Assembly (NCBI RefSeq): GCF_000373785.1
Contig: NZ_KB892377.1
Location: 1 to 64,000, forward strand
Source: Erysipelothrix tonsillarum DSM 14972
GTDB lineage: Bacteria > Bacillota_I > Bacilli_A > Erysipelotrichales > Erysipelotrichaceae
Length of the DNA: 64,000 bases
Direction: 5' to 3'
Shown here: positions 26,391-34,551 of the stretch, one piece after another
How positions within the stretch are numbered: the stretch's first letter is position 1
How the letters are laid out: every line of letters begins with the position of its first letter
Position numbers and translations under genes: made by a program
Notes under the pieces: model-generated
What the model was told of the DNA's origin: nothing
The model's input: only the letters and a program-made list of their open reading frames with translations
Database searches by the model: none

Positions 26391-27968
26391 ATGTCATTTA
26401 TATTTAAAATGCCTGACGTAGGTGAAGGAATTGCTGAAGGAGAAATCGTTAGTTGGTTCGTTAAAGAAGGCGACACAATTAAAGAAGATGAACCTCTATT
26501 AGAAGTTCAAAACGATAAACTCGTTCAAGAAATTCCATCCCCAGTATCAGGAACAATCACAAAAATTATGGTCGAACCAGGAACTGTAGCAACAGTCGGT
26601 GATGACCTTGTAGAAATCGCAGCTGAGGGAGCCGTGGCTTCAACACCTGCAAAAGAAGAAACAGTAGCAGCACCTGCAACACCTGCAGCAGCTACAGGAT
26701 CATTCGTATTCAATATGCCTGATGTCGGTGAAGGTATCGCTGAAGGAGAAATTGTACAATGGTTCGTAAAAGTTGGAGACGAGATTCAAGAAGACGCTCC
26801 ACTATTAGAAGTTCAAAACGATAAACTCGTTCAAGAAATTCCATCCCCAGTATCAGGTAAAATCATGAATATTATGATTGAAGCTGGAACTGTGGCAACA
26901 GTGGGTCAACCCCTTGTTGAATTTGCAGCAGAGGGTCATGCTCCTGCAGCATCAACACCGGCAGCACCAGTTGCCACAACAGGTACACAACCTGTAGCTG
27001 GTAATGGCGAAACATTCGCACAAAATAAAATTGCTGGACGTGTTCTTGCAATGCCATCTGTTCGTCAATTTGCACGTGAAAACAATATTGATTTATCACT
27101 TGTTAATGCAACAGGTAAACACGGTCATATTCGTAAATCAGATGTTGAATCCTTCATCGCTGGAGGCGCAACGGCACCTGTAGTTGAAGCAGCACCAGTT
27201 GAAACAGCACAAGCAGCACCAGCAGCTAAACCAGCAGCTAAGCCAGCACCAGTTGTCGTTTCAGGATCAACAACTCGTGAAAAAATGACACCTACACGTA
27301 AAGCGATTTCTAAAGCTATGGTTACAAGCAAAGCAACAGCTCCACACGTTACGTTATTCGACGAAGTTGATGTAACTGAACTTGTTAACCACCGTAAGAA
27401 ATTTAAAGAAATTGCAGCATCACAAGATGTTAAACTAACATTCTTACCTTATATTGTTAAGGCGTTGACTGCAGTTGTACGTAAGTACCCAATCTTAAAC
27501 TCAAGTGTTGATGATTCAACACAAGAAATTGTTTACAAAAACTTCATTAATATCGGGTTTGCAGCAGATACGCCTCATGGTTTATATGTTCCAAACATTA
27601 AAAATGCAGATTCAAAAGGTATCTTTACAATTGCTAAAGAAATCTCAACATTGGCTGCAGCTGCAAATGATAATACATTAGCTGGAGCAGATATGCGTGA
27701 TGGATCGATTACAATTAGTAATATTGGGTCAGCACGTGGATTATGGTTTACACCAATTATTAACTACCCAGAAGTAGCTATCTTAGGTGTTGGACGTATT
27801 GATAAGAAACCAGTTGTACTTTCAGACGGTACAATCGGTGTTGGCAATATGTTAGCATTATCATTAAGCTTCGACCACCGTATCATCGATGGTGCCCTAG
27901 CACAAAATGCCATGAACGAACTCAAGAGATTGTTAAACAATCCTGAGCTTCTATTAATGGAATCTTAA
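26391..27968 (+). CDS. pdhC: Dihydrolipoamide acetyltransferase E2, two lipoyl domains
   Basis: 525 aa: lipoyl domain 1 (residues about 2-78), Ala/Pro linker, lipoyl domain 2 (about 103-180), linker, peripheral subunit-binding domain (about 215-250, MPSVRQFARENNIDLS), Ala/Pro linker, catalytic domain to the end with SFDHRIIDGALA (active-site His and Asp). Lipoylation lysines lie in the two copies of QNDKLVQE. The two lipoyl domains share a 56-bp identical DNA stretch (26496-26551 and 26802-26857). Core of the pyruvate dehydrogenase complex, modified by the neighbouring LplA. Confidence 0.96.
   Translation: MSFIFKMPDVGEGIAEGEIVSWFVKEGDTIKEDEPLLEVQNDKLVQEIPSPVSGTITKIMVEPGTVATVGDDLVEIAAEGAVASTPAKEETVAAPATPAAATGSFVFNMPDVGEGIAEGEIVQWFVKVGDEIQEDAPLLEVQNDKLVQEIPSPVSGKIMNIMIEAGTVATVGQPLVEFAAEGHAPAASTPAAPVATTGTQPVAGNGETFAQNKIAGRVLAMPSVRQFARENNIDLSLVNATGKHGHIRKSDVESFIAGGATAPVVEAAPVETAQAAPAAKPAAKPAPVVVSGSTTREKMTPTRKAISKAMVTSKATAPHVTLFDEVDVTELVNHRKKFKEIAASQDVKLTFLPYIVKALTAVVRKYPILNSSVDDSTQEIVYKNFINIGFAADTPHGLYVPNIKNADSKGIFTIAKEISTLAAAANDNTLAGADMRDGSITISNIGSARGLWFTPIINYPEVAILGVGRIDKKPVVLSDGTIGVGNMLALSLSFDHRIIDGALAQNAMNELKRLLNNPELLLMES
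26496..26551 (+). repeat. 56-bp perfect direct repeat, copy 1 (lipoyl domain 1)
   Basis: From CTATTAGAAGTTCAAAACG to CCAGTATCAGG, identical base for base to 26802-26857, offset 306 bp (102 codons, in frame). Encodes the strand around the lipoylated lysine. Confidence 0.92.
26802..26857 (+). repeat. 56-bp perfect direct repeat, copy 2 (lipoyl domain 2)
   Basis: Second copy of the repeat at 26496-26551. Recombination between the copies would remove exactly one lipoyl domain plus linker and keep the frame. Confidence 0.92.
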
Positions 27969-27987
27969 TTGGAAGGTGGAATATTAA

Positions 27988-29394
27988 ATGGTAGTAGGAG
28001 ATTTAGCATTAGAATTAGATACAATTGTTATTGGTTCAGGTCCTGGTGGATACGTTGCAGCAATTCGTGCAGCTCAATTAGGACAAAAAGTAGCAATTAT
28101 TGAAAAAGACAATATCGGTGGCGTTTGCCTTAACGTTGGATGTATTCCTTCAAAAGCGCTCATTAACGCAGGTCATCGTTATCAAGAAGCAATGAACTCA
28201 CAAACATTTGGTGTAACAGCTGAAAATGTGCAAATTGACTTCACAAAAACACAAGCATGGAAAGATGATCAAGTTGTAAACAAACTTACATCAGGAATTG
28301 CAATGTTATTGAAGAAAAACAAAGTTGAAATCATTCGTGGTACAGCATTCTTCAATGACACACATCAGTTACGTGTTGTAAATGATGAGTCCGCTCAATC
28401 ATATACTTTTAAACACTGTATTATTGCAACAGGTAGCCGTCCAATTGAAATCAAAGGATTTAAATTTGGAAAACGTATTATCGATTCAACAGGTGGACTT
28501 AACTTAAAAGAAATTCCTAAGAAACTTGTTGTTATCGGTGGTGGTTACATCGGTAGTGAATTAGCAGGTGTTTATGCTAACTTAGGATCCGAAATCACAA
28601 TTCTTGAAGGTGCATCTTCAATCTTGCCTCAATTCGATAAAGATATGATTAAACTTGTGGAAAATGAGTTCAAGAAGAAAGATGTTACAATTGTAAACAA
28701 TGCTATGGCCAAAGAAGCCAAAGAAACCAAAGATGGTGTTGAAGTTACATATGAAGTAAACGGTAAAACTGAAACAATTGAAGCTGATTACGTAATGGTA
28801 ACTGTTGGACGTCGTCCAAACACAGATGATCTTGGTCTTCAAGTAGCAGGTGTTGAAACAAATGACCGTGGTCTTATCACAGTTGATAAGCAAGGCCGTA
28901 CAAGTCAAAAACACATCTTTGCAATTGGTGATGTTACACCAGGATTAGCATTAGCACATAAAGCTTCTTATGAAGCTAAAGTTGCTGCTGAAGTAATTTC
29001 TGGCCATTCAGCTGAAATTGACTATGTTGCAATCCCAGCTGTATGTTTCACAGACCCTGAGCTCGCAACTGTTGGTTTAACAGAAAAAGAAGCTAAGGAT
29101 CAAGGATTAACAGTAAAAGTATCAAAATTCCCATTCGGTGCAAACGGACGTGCACTTTCACTTAACGCTGGTGAAGGTTTCGTAAGACTTGTATCAGAAA
29201 AAGACACAGGATTATTACTTGGGGGACAAGTAGCTGGTGTTGGAGCAAGTGATATCATTGCTGAAATTGGATTAGCTGTTGAAGCTCGTATGAATGTTGA
29301 AGACCTATCATTAACAATTCATGCTCACCCAACACTATCTGAAACAGTTATGGATGCATCTGAAATTTCACTCGGATTGCCAATTCATATTTAG
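27988..29394 (+). CDS. pdhD: Dihydrolipoamide dehydrogenase E3
   Basis: FAD flavoprotein that reoxidises dihydrolipoamide with NAD+, 468 aa. FAD motif [17 protein letters not shown], redox-active disulfide [18 protein letters not shown] motif [13 protein letters not shown], and C-terminal catalytic His-Glu in HAHPTLSE. Last gene of the pdh operon, 19 nt after E2, AAGGTGG upstream of ATG, followed by a terminator. No N-terminal lipoyl domain is fused, unlike some relatives. Confidence 0.96.
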   Translation: MVVGDLALELDTIVIGSGPGGYVAAIRAAQLGQKVAIIEKDNIGGVCLNVGCIPSKALINAGHRYQEAMNSQTFGVTAENVQIDFTKTQAWKDDQVVNKLTSGIAMLLKKNKVEIIRGTAFFNDTHQLRVVNDESAQSYTFKHCIIATGSRPIEIKGFKFGKRIIDSTGGLNLKEIPKKLVVIGGGYIGSELAGVYANLGSEITILEGASSILPQFDKDMIKLVENEFKKKDVTIVNNAMAKEAKETKDGVEVTYEVNGKTETIEADYVMVTVGRRPNTDDLGLQVAGVETNDRGLITVDKQGRTSQKHIFAIGDVTPGLALAHKASYEAKVAAEVISGHSAEIDYVAIPAVCFTDPELATVGLTEKEAKDQGLTVKVSKFPFGANGRALSLNAGEGFVRLVSEKDTGLLLGGQVAGVGASDIIAEIGLAVEARMNVEDLSLTIHAHPTLSETVMDASEISLGLPIHI

Positions 29395-29398
29395 TAAA

Positions 29399-29428
29399 TA
29401 AAAAAGGATGCTTAGGCGTCCTTTTTTT
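29399..29428 (+). terminator. Terminator of pdh operon
   Basis: AAAAAGGATGC-TTAG-GCGTCCTTTTT with one G-T pair and a seven-T tail. Confidence 0.9.
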
Positions 29429-29703
29429 ATATCCATCAATATAAAAGAATTTATGTTGTATTATTGTACTATCTTGCAATTATTTCTGAAAATTCTTTCA
29501 TGAATTTGAGTGTTGGTGCATCATTCTATGGATTTTTTGTGATAATAAGGGCGTTTTTTACACAAATAATATACAATCTCTATTTTGAAATCATTGAATT
29601 TCCCACATTTAAGTGCAGTTAGAGTATATATTTTAGTTATGAAAATTGTTTCATAACTTTTATGATTTATTTTCATAAAATTGATAATATACTGAAAAAC
29701 CAA
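29429..29703 (+). promoter_or_regulatory. AT-rich opp upstream region with two tandem palindromes
   Basis: About 275 nt without a credible gene. Two adjacent inverted repeats: GTTATGAAA-ATTG-TTTCATAAC (29636-29657, perfect 9-bp arms) and TTTTATGA N7 TCATAAAA (29658-29680, perfect 8-bp arms), sharing the half-site TTATGA. They end 23 nt upstream of the opp -35, so they fit an activator or repressor array. Confidence 0.6.
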
Positions 29704-29731
29704 TTGACAAATTTTCTGTATCCTATATAAT
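29704..29731 (+). promoter_or_regulatory. opp operon promoter
   Basis: Consensus -35 TTGACA (29704-29709), 16-nt spacer, consensus -10 TATAAT (29726-29731). A strong sigma-A promoter; start expected near 29738, giving a leader of about 54 nt. Confidence 0.88.
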
Positions 29732-29791
29732 ACATTCATACAGTATCACTTATCTGTATCAATGTTTGACAACAAAAGGAGGAGAATTACC

Positions 29792-31570
29792 ATGAAAAAA
29801 TTAATGATTGCATTAGTTGCAGCGTTAATGGTATTAACTGGTTGTGGATCTAAAGGTTCAGCTAGTACATTAACGGTAGCAGCCCCTGCTTCACAAAATG
29901 GTGACTTTGTGGAAGGGTTCGGTTCTAATGCTTACGACCGTTGGGCAACAAACTTAATGCACTTGGGAGCTAGCGTATTCTATATTGATCGCGATACTTC
30001 AGATATTAAGCCAAACCCTAACTTCGTTGAAAGCCACGAGGTTACTGCTGATAAAGAAGGTAATAAAACATATACTTTCAAAATCAAGTCAGGTAACAAA
30101 TATTCAGATGGAACTGAAGTTACAGCTAAAGATTACGTAATGGCAATGTTATTACGTGCTAATCCAGCTTGGATGAAAGTTGCATCAATGGAAAGTACAG
30201 GAGACGAACTTGTAGGCTATGAAGCATATAGCACAGGTGAATCAAAAGTATTCGAGGGTGTTAAACTTATCGATGATAATACTTTCTCATTAACAATTGA
30301 TAAAGCAAACTTGCCTTACTACTTTGAAGCAAGTAAAGCTGATATCTCACCAGAACCAATGCATGTTTGGTTTAAAGATGCAAAATTAAATGCTGAAGGT
30401 AATGCATTTGACAATACACCTGAAGAAATTCAAGCAGCTGTTGAATATGTTTCTACAACAGAACGATACAAACCATCCGTAGTAGTTGGACCATATAAGA
30501 TGGATAGCTATGAAAACGGAACTACAATCTTGGTTAAAAATGATCAATATGTAGGTAACTACGAAGGTGAAAAACCATCAGTAGATAAAGTTGTTATTCG
30601 TCAAGTTGATTCAAACGTTACAGTACAAGCTATTGAAAAAGGTGAAGTTGATTTATCACCAGGAAATATCGAAGGTGAATACATCAATAAAGCAAAAGAA
30701 CTTGAATTACAAACTGTTAACTATCCACGTAATGGATTTGGTAACATTACATTAAAAGCTAATAAAGGTCCTACTCAGTACAAAGAAGTACGTCAATCAA
30801 TCGGTTATATGTTAAACCGTAACGAATTCGTACAAAAAATTGCTGGTGGTTACGGTTCCGTTGTTAATGGTCCGTTTGGTCTATCACAATGGTTCTACAA
30901 AGACAATAAAGATGAAATCGAAAGCAAGTTGACAGACTATACTTACAACATTACTAAAGCAAACGAATTATTGGATCAATCAATCTATAAATTCGAAAAA
31001 GATGGTGTAACACCATTTGATGCAAGTAAAGCAAGTAAAGACTATGCTCGTTACGATGCAGATGGAAACAAACTTATTGTTAAACACTTTGGTTCTGAAA
31101 AGAACTCAGTAACTGACTTAATTGTTTCACAATTAGTACCTGCAGCTGAAAAAGCTGGTATGGAATACTACATTGAACAAGGTGAGTTTGCTACATTAGG
31201 CGCTTACATGCAAGGAATTGAAGAAAATGATTTCAACGCATTTAACCTTGCGACATCATTTACTTCACTATACGATCCATGGCAAAACCATTCAAAATAT
31301 GTTGGGACAGGTTTAAACTGGAGTGATGTTGCAGATCCAGAACTTGATGCAGCAATTGAAAAAGTACGCCGCATTGAACCAGGAAATCGTGAAGCTTACT
31401 CAGCAGCAGTTGTTGAATACTTCGAAATTTGGAATGATCTATTATTCCAAATCCCTCTCTACTCAAATCTATACCACGATATCGCATCAAACCGCGTTAA
31501 AGGGTTAGAAAAAGTAACACCTGAGATGGACTGGTCAAAAACAATGGAATATATCTCAATCGAAGATTAA
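29792..31570 (+). CDS. oppA: Oligopeptide-binding lipoprotein OppA
   Basis: Family 5 extracellular solute-binding lipoprotein, 592 aa. Signal ending in LTGC (Cys18). Typical SBP_bac_5 blocks: TYTFKIKSGNKYSDGTEVTAKDYVMAM and VVGPYKMDSYENGTTILVKNDQY. Start at ATG 29792 with AAAGGAGGAG 7 nt upstream; the frame from 29762 reads through the ribosome-binding site. It captures peptides for the OppBCDF importer that follows. A strong hairpin without T-run separates it from oppB. Confidence 0.94.
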   Translation: MKKLMIALVAALMVLTGCGSKGSASTLTVAAPASQNGDFVEGFGSNAYDRWATNLMHLGASVFYIDRDTSDIKPNPNFVESHEVTADKEGNKTYTFKIKSGNKYSDGTEVTAKDYVMAMLLRANPAWMKVASMESTGDELVGYEAYSTGESKVFEGVKLIDDNTFSLTIDKANLPYYFEASKADISPEPMHVWFKDAKLNAEGNAFDNTPEEIQAAVEYVSTTERYKPSVVVGPYKMDSYENGTTILVKNDQYVGNYEGEKPSVDKVVIRQVDSNVTVQAIEKGEVDLSPGNIEGEYINKAKELELQTVNYPRNGFGNITLKANKGPTQYKEVRQSIGYMLNRNEFVQKIAGGYGSVVNGPFGLSQWFYKDNKDEIESKLTDYTYNITKANELLDQSIYKFEKDGVTPFDASKASKDYARYDADGNKLIVKHFGSEKNSVTDLIVSQLVPAAEKAGMEYYIEQGEFATLGAYMQGIEENDFNAFNLATSFTSLYDPWQNHSKYVGTGLNWSDVADPELDAAIEKVRRIEPGNREAYSAAVVEYFEIWNDLLFQIPLYSNLYHDIASNRVKGLEKVTPEMDWSKTMEYISIED

Positions 31571-31594
31571 TTTGAGTTATAACTGAATGTAAGT

Positions 31595-31628
31595 ACTATA
31601 AGAAGTGTCAAGCGGCACTTCTTATAGT
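31595..31628 (+). promoter_or_regulatory. Strong hairpin between oppA and oppB
   Basis: 13-bp perfect stem ACTATAAGAAGTG/CACTTCTTATAGT with 8-nt loop and no T-run. Likely an RNA stability or partial-termination element that makes oppA mRNA more abundant than the permease mRNA. Confidence 0.75.
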
Positions 31629-31649
31629 CGTGTTAAAAGGAGAAAAACG

Positions 31650-32621
31650 ATGTTTAAGTATATAATAAAACGGATTATGTCGTTGATTCCTGTCGTGATC
31701 ATCATCTCAATTATGCTATTTTCATTAGTGAAAATGATGCCTGGTGATCCCGTTATAGGAATGATAAATCCAGCGATTAAAGATCCAGTACAATACCAAA
31801 GGGCTTATGATGAAGCTGCAGAGCGCATCGGTAATAATAAGCCACTCCCAGAACAATATGTTCGTTGGGTAAAAAATACACTTTCGGGAGATTTAGGAAT
31901 TTCAACTTCTAAAAACAAACCCGTTAAAGATGTTATTGCAACACCTTTAAAAAATACAGTCTTCCTCAATGTAATATCGACAACAATTGCCTTTGTGATT
32001 TCGATTATTGTGGGTATTAAATCAGCCGTTAATAGGGGTGGTAAATTTGATAAGTTCTGGCAGGTCTTTTCACTTGTCGGTATGTCAATGCCAACATTGT
32101 TAATCTCAATTCTACTAATTTATTTCTTCGCGATTAAATTAAGTATTTTCCCTACAGGGGGTATGCCGCTTGCGGGTACTACAGGGATTGCTTACGTAGC
32201 AGATTGGTTTAGATACGCAGCATTACCGATTATCACGTTAACCATTGGTTCATTTGCATCTACAATTCGATATGTCCGAAATGCAATGATCGAAGTTTTA
32301 AACAGCGATTATATTCGAACTGCACGTGCTAAAGGACTTTCCGGTAAAGTTATCATCTATTCACATGCCTTTAGAAATGCGTTAATTCCTGTTGTAACTG
32401 TTTTAGCTGGTTCAATTGCAGGAATCTTTGGTGGTGCAGCCATCACTGAGCAAATCTTCTCATGGAATGGGATTGGTAACGTCTTGATTCAAGGTGTTGG
32501 TAGCCGTGACTTCATGCTTGTACTAGCAATGAACATGTTCTACGCAGTCTTATCACTTGTTTCAAATATTATTATGGATATTGGATACGCGATGGTTGAC
32601 CCTCGTGTTAAATTAGATTAG
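31650..32621 (+). CDS. oppB: Oligopeptide ABC permease OppB
   Basis: About 323 aa, six hydrophobic segments, starting with MFKYIIKRIMSLIPVVIIISIM, the typical OppB/DppB N terminus. LVKMMPGDPV follows, and the EAA region RTARAKGLSGKVIIYSHAFRNALIPV contacts the ATPases. Start at ATG 31650 with AAAAGGAG upstream. It pairs with the fusion permease OppC downstream (10 nt gap). Confidence 0.94.
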   Translation: MFKYIIKRIMSLIPVVIIISIMLFSLVKMMPGDPVIGMINPAIKDPVQYQRAYDEAAERIGNNKPLPEQYVRWVKNTLSGDLGISTSKNKPVKDVIATPLKNTVFLNVISTTIAFVISIIVGIKSAVNRGGKFDKFWQVFSLVGMSMPTLLISILLIYFFAIKLSIFPTGGMPLAGTTGIAYVADWFRYAALPIITLTIGSFASTIRYVRNAMIEVLNSDYIRTARAKGLSGKVIIYSHAFRNALIPVVTVLAGSIAGIFGGAAITEQIFSWNGIGNVLIQGVGSRDFMLVLAMNMFYAVLSLVSNIIMDIGYAMVDPRVKLD

Positions 32622-32631
32622 GAGTTTTGAT

Positions 32632-34491
32632 ATGGACAATAATAAGAAGAATTCACTTTGGTCAAGTATCAAATCGATGTTTGCTAATCTATTTAAGAGT
32701 GGTGGACAAAGACATGAAGAGCTTGAAGATCTTATAGCAGATGATGTGGTTATTAGCCCATCTAAACAAATTGCTAAAAACTTTTTCGAAAATAAATTGG
32801 GTGTTACAGGACTTGTTGCTTTTGTATTAATCTTTGTAGTTGTATTTGGAACAACATCATTCAGACCGTACAACTCATATGATCATGAAACTGTACTAAA
32901 CAACTTGGCTCCGGGTATGAAATACTTAAATATTCCCAAGGAAATACAAGGAAAAAACATTGAAACAATAAGTAGTGGTACATCATACTCTGTTGCTTTA
33001 GATGATTCGGGGAAAGTTCACTTTTGGGGACAAAGACCTGATAAGAAATTTAAAGTTGATGATATCGTCGAAAAAACAAAAAACAGTAAAATTAAATCAC
33101 TTGCATCAGGAGATAAATTTGTTGTTGCCGTCACCGAAAACAATCAATTTATTGGTGTAGGAGAAAATACGTTCTCTCAAACAGAGCTACCATTTGATGT
33201 CATGGAAGATCTTGGTAGTGATAACATTGTTAAAGTAGCTGCTGGTAAACGTTTTACCGCAATTATTACAGATAGTGGAAAAATCTATACATGGGGTAGT
33301 GTTCTTGAAAACAATCTCGATAACATACCTAAAAATATTCAAGGTCGCGTAAAAGACTTTGCAATTGGACAATTTAATATTATTGCGTTACTTGATGATG
33401 GTTCACTTGTTGCCTTCGGACAAAGTGGTACAGAAGTTGGTGCCATTCCTACTGAATTAACAGATGGTTCTGTTAAAGTAACACAAGTCGAATTGACTAA
33501 AACGTCTGCAATGGCATTAGACTCTGAAGGAAATGTTCATACTTGGGGTGCACAGGGTAAATACCAAAGTGTTCCTGAACTTGATGGTAAAGTGGTTCAA
33601 ATTTCATCAACATTATCATCATTTAATGCCCTTACTGAATCAGGCCAAGTTTATGCTTGGGGTGATGGTAAGTTCAATTTAACAAACATACCTTCATCTA
33701 TTACAAATGTTAAAAATAAACAAATCTTCTCAGATCATTTCCAATCTTTCGCTGTTAGCGAAGACAATCAAATCAATGGTTGGGGAAATAAAGGATTTGT
33801 CCTAGGAACTGATGATATGGGTCGTTCTATTGGTGAACGTTTACTTTATGGTGGACGTATCTCACTCACTGTTGGTGCAATCTCAATGATTATCTCAACA
33901 GTAATTGGGGTTCTTGTGGGACTCATCGCTGGTTTCTACGGTGGTTGGGTTGATAATTTACTCATGCGTGTTGCAGAGGTTATCAGTGCATTCCCATTCC
34001 TTCCGTTAGCAATTACCCTTTCAGCATTACTCCCATCTTCAACGACACAGTCACAACGACTTGCGATGATCATGGTTATCCTCGGGGTAATTTCGTGGCC
34101 GGGAGTTGCGCGTCTCGTGCGTGGTCAAATTCTTGCGGAACGTGAGAAAGACTTCGTCTTGGCGGCACGTGCTTTAGGTCTTAAAGAAAAGACAATTATC
34201 ATTCGTCATATTCTTCCAAGTGTATTTAACTTCATTATCGTTAATATGACACTTGGATATGCATCAAGCTTACTTACAGAAGCAGGTCTTTCGTATTTAG
34301 GATTTGGTGTTAAGCCACCTTCACCATCATGGGGTAATATGTTAAATGGTGTTGCGAATACAACAGTTATTGAAAACTACTGGTGGCAATGGCTTCTACC
34401 AGCACTATGCGTTATGTTTACGGCTTTATCTGTAAACTTAATGGGTGATGCACTTCGTGATGCAATGGATCCGAAGTCGAACCAGAAATAG
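32632..34491 (+). CDS. oppC: OppC permease with an inserted RCC1-like beta-propeller
   Basis: 619 aa, about twice the normal OppC length. Residues 1-58 cytosolic, TM1 about 59-73, then SFRPYNSYDHETVLNNLAPG as in ordinary OppC. Normal OppC would continue directly to LGTDDMGRS; here that motif comes at 401-409. Between them (about 95-395, DNA 32914-33816) are seven repeats ending in a Gly-rich or Trp-Gly turn: VALDDSGKVHFWGQ, VAVTENNQFIGVGE, AIITDSGKIYTWGS, ALLDDGSLVAFGQ, ALDSEGNVHTWGA, ALTESGQVYAWGD, AVSEDNQINGWGN. Seven repeats suit an RCC1-type propeller. The remainder is a normal BPD permease with EAA loop (ARALGLKEKTIIIRHILPS). The propeller would face outside, near where OppA docks. Role unknown. 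Confidence 0.92.
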   Translation: MDNNKKNSLWSSIKSMFANLFKSGGQRHEELEDLIADDVVISPSKQIAKNFFENKLGVTGLVAFVLIFVVVFGTTSFRPYNSYDHETVLNNLAPGMKYLNIPKEIQGKNIETISSGTSYSVALDDSGKVHFWGQRPDKKFKVDDIVEKTKNSKIKSLASGDKFVVAVTENNQFIGVGENTFSQTELPFDVMEDLGSDNIVKVAAGKRFTAIITDSGKIYTWGSVLENNLDNIPKNIQGRVKDFAIGQFNIIALLDDGSLVAFGQSGTEVGAIPTELTDGSVKVTQVELTKTSAMALDSEGNVHTWGAQGKYQSVPELDGKVVQISSTLSSFNALTESGQVYAWGDGKFNLTNIPSSITNVKNKQIFSDHFQSFAVSEDNQINGWGNKGFVLGTDDMGRSIGERLLYGGRISLTVGAISMIISTVIGVLVGLIAGFYGGWVDNLLMRVAEVISAFPFLPLAITLSALLPSSTTQSQRLAMIMVILGVISWPGVARLVRGQILAEREKDFVLAARALGLKEKTIIIRHILPSVFNFIIVNMTLGYASSLLTEAGLSYLGFGVKPPSPSWGNMLNGVANTTVIENYWWQWLLPALCVMFTALSVNLMGDALRDAMDPKSNQK

Positions 34492-34506
34492 GGGATGGTA
34501 GATAAA

Positions 34507-34551
34507 ATGACAAATACAGTTAATTTAAAAAGTAAGGATGGGATTATATAA
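34507..34551 (+). CDS. 14-codon mini-ORF coupled to oppF
   Basis: ATG 34507 to TAA 34551 encodes MTNTVNLKSKDGII, with GGGGATGG upstream; its stop overlaps the oppF start as TAATG. It may only serve translational coupling, or be chance. No protein function is claimed. Confidence 0.3.
   Translation: MTNTVNLKSKDGII

Noticed and set aside
29521-29739. 72-aa minus-strand ORF in the opp upstream region
   Set aside because: It covers the tandem palindromes and consensus promoter of opp, starts within the promoter region, and has no ribosome-binding site; AT-rich chance ORF.
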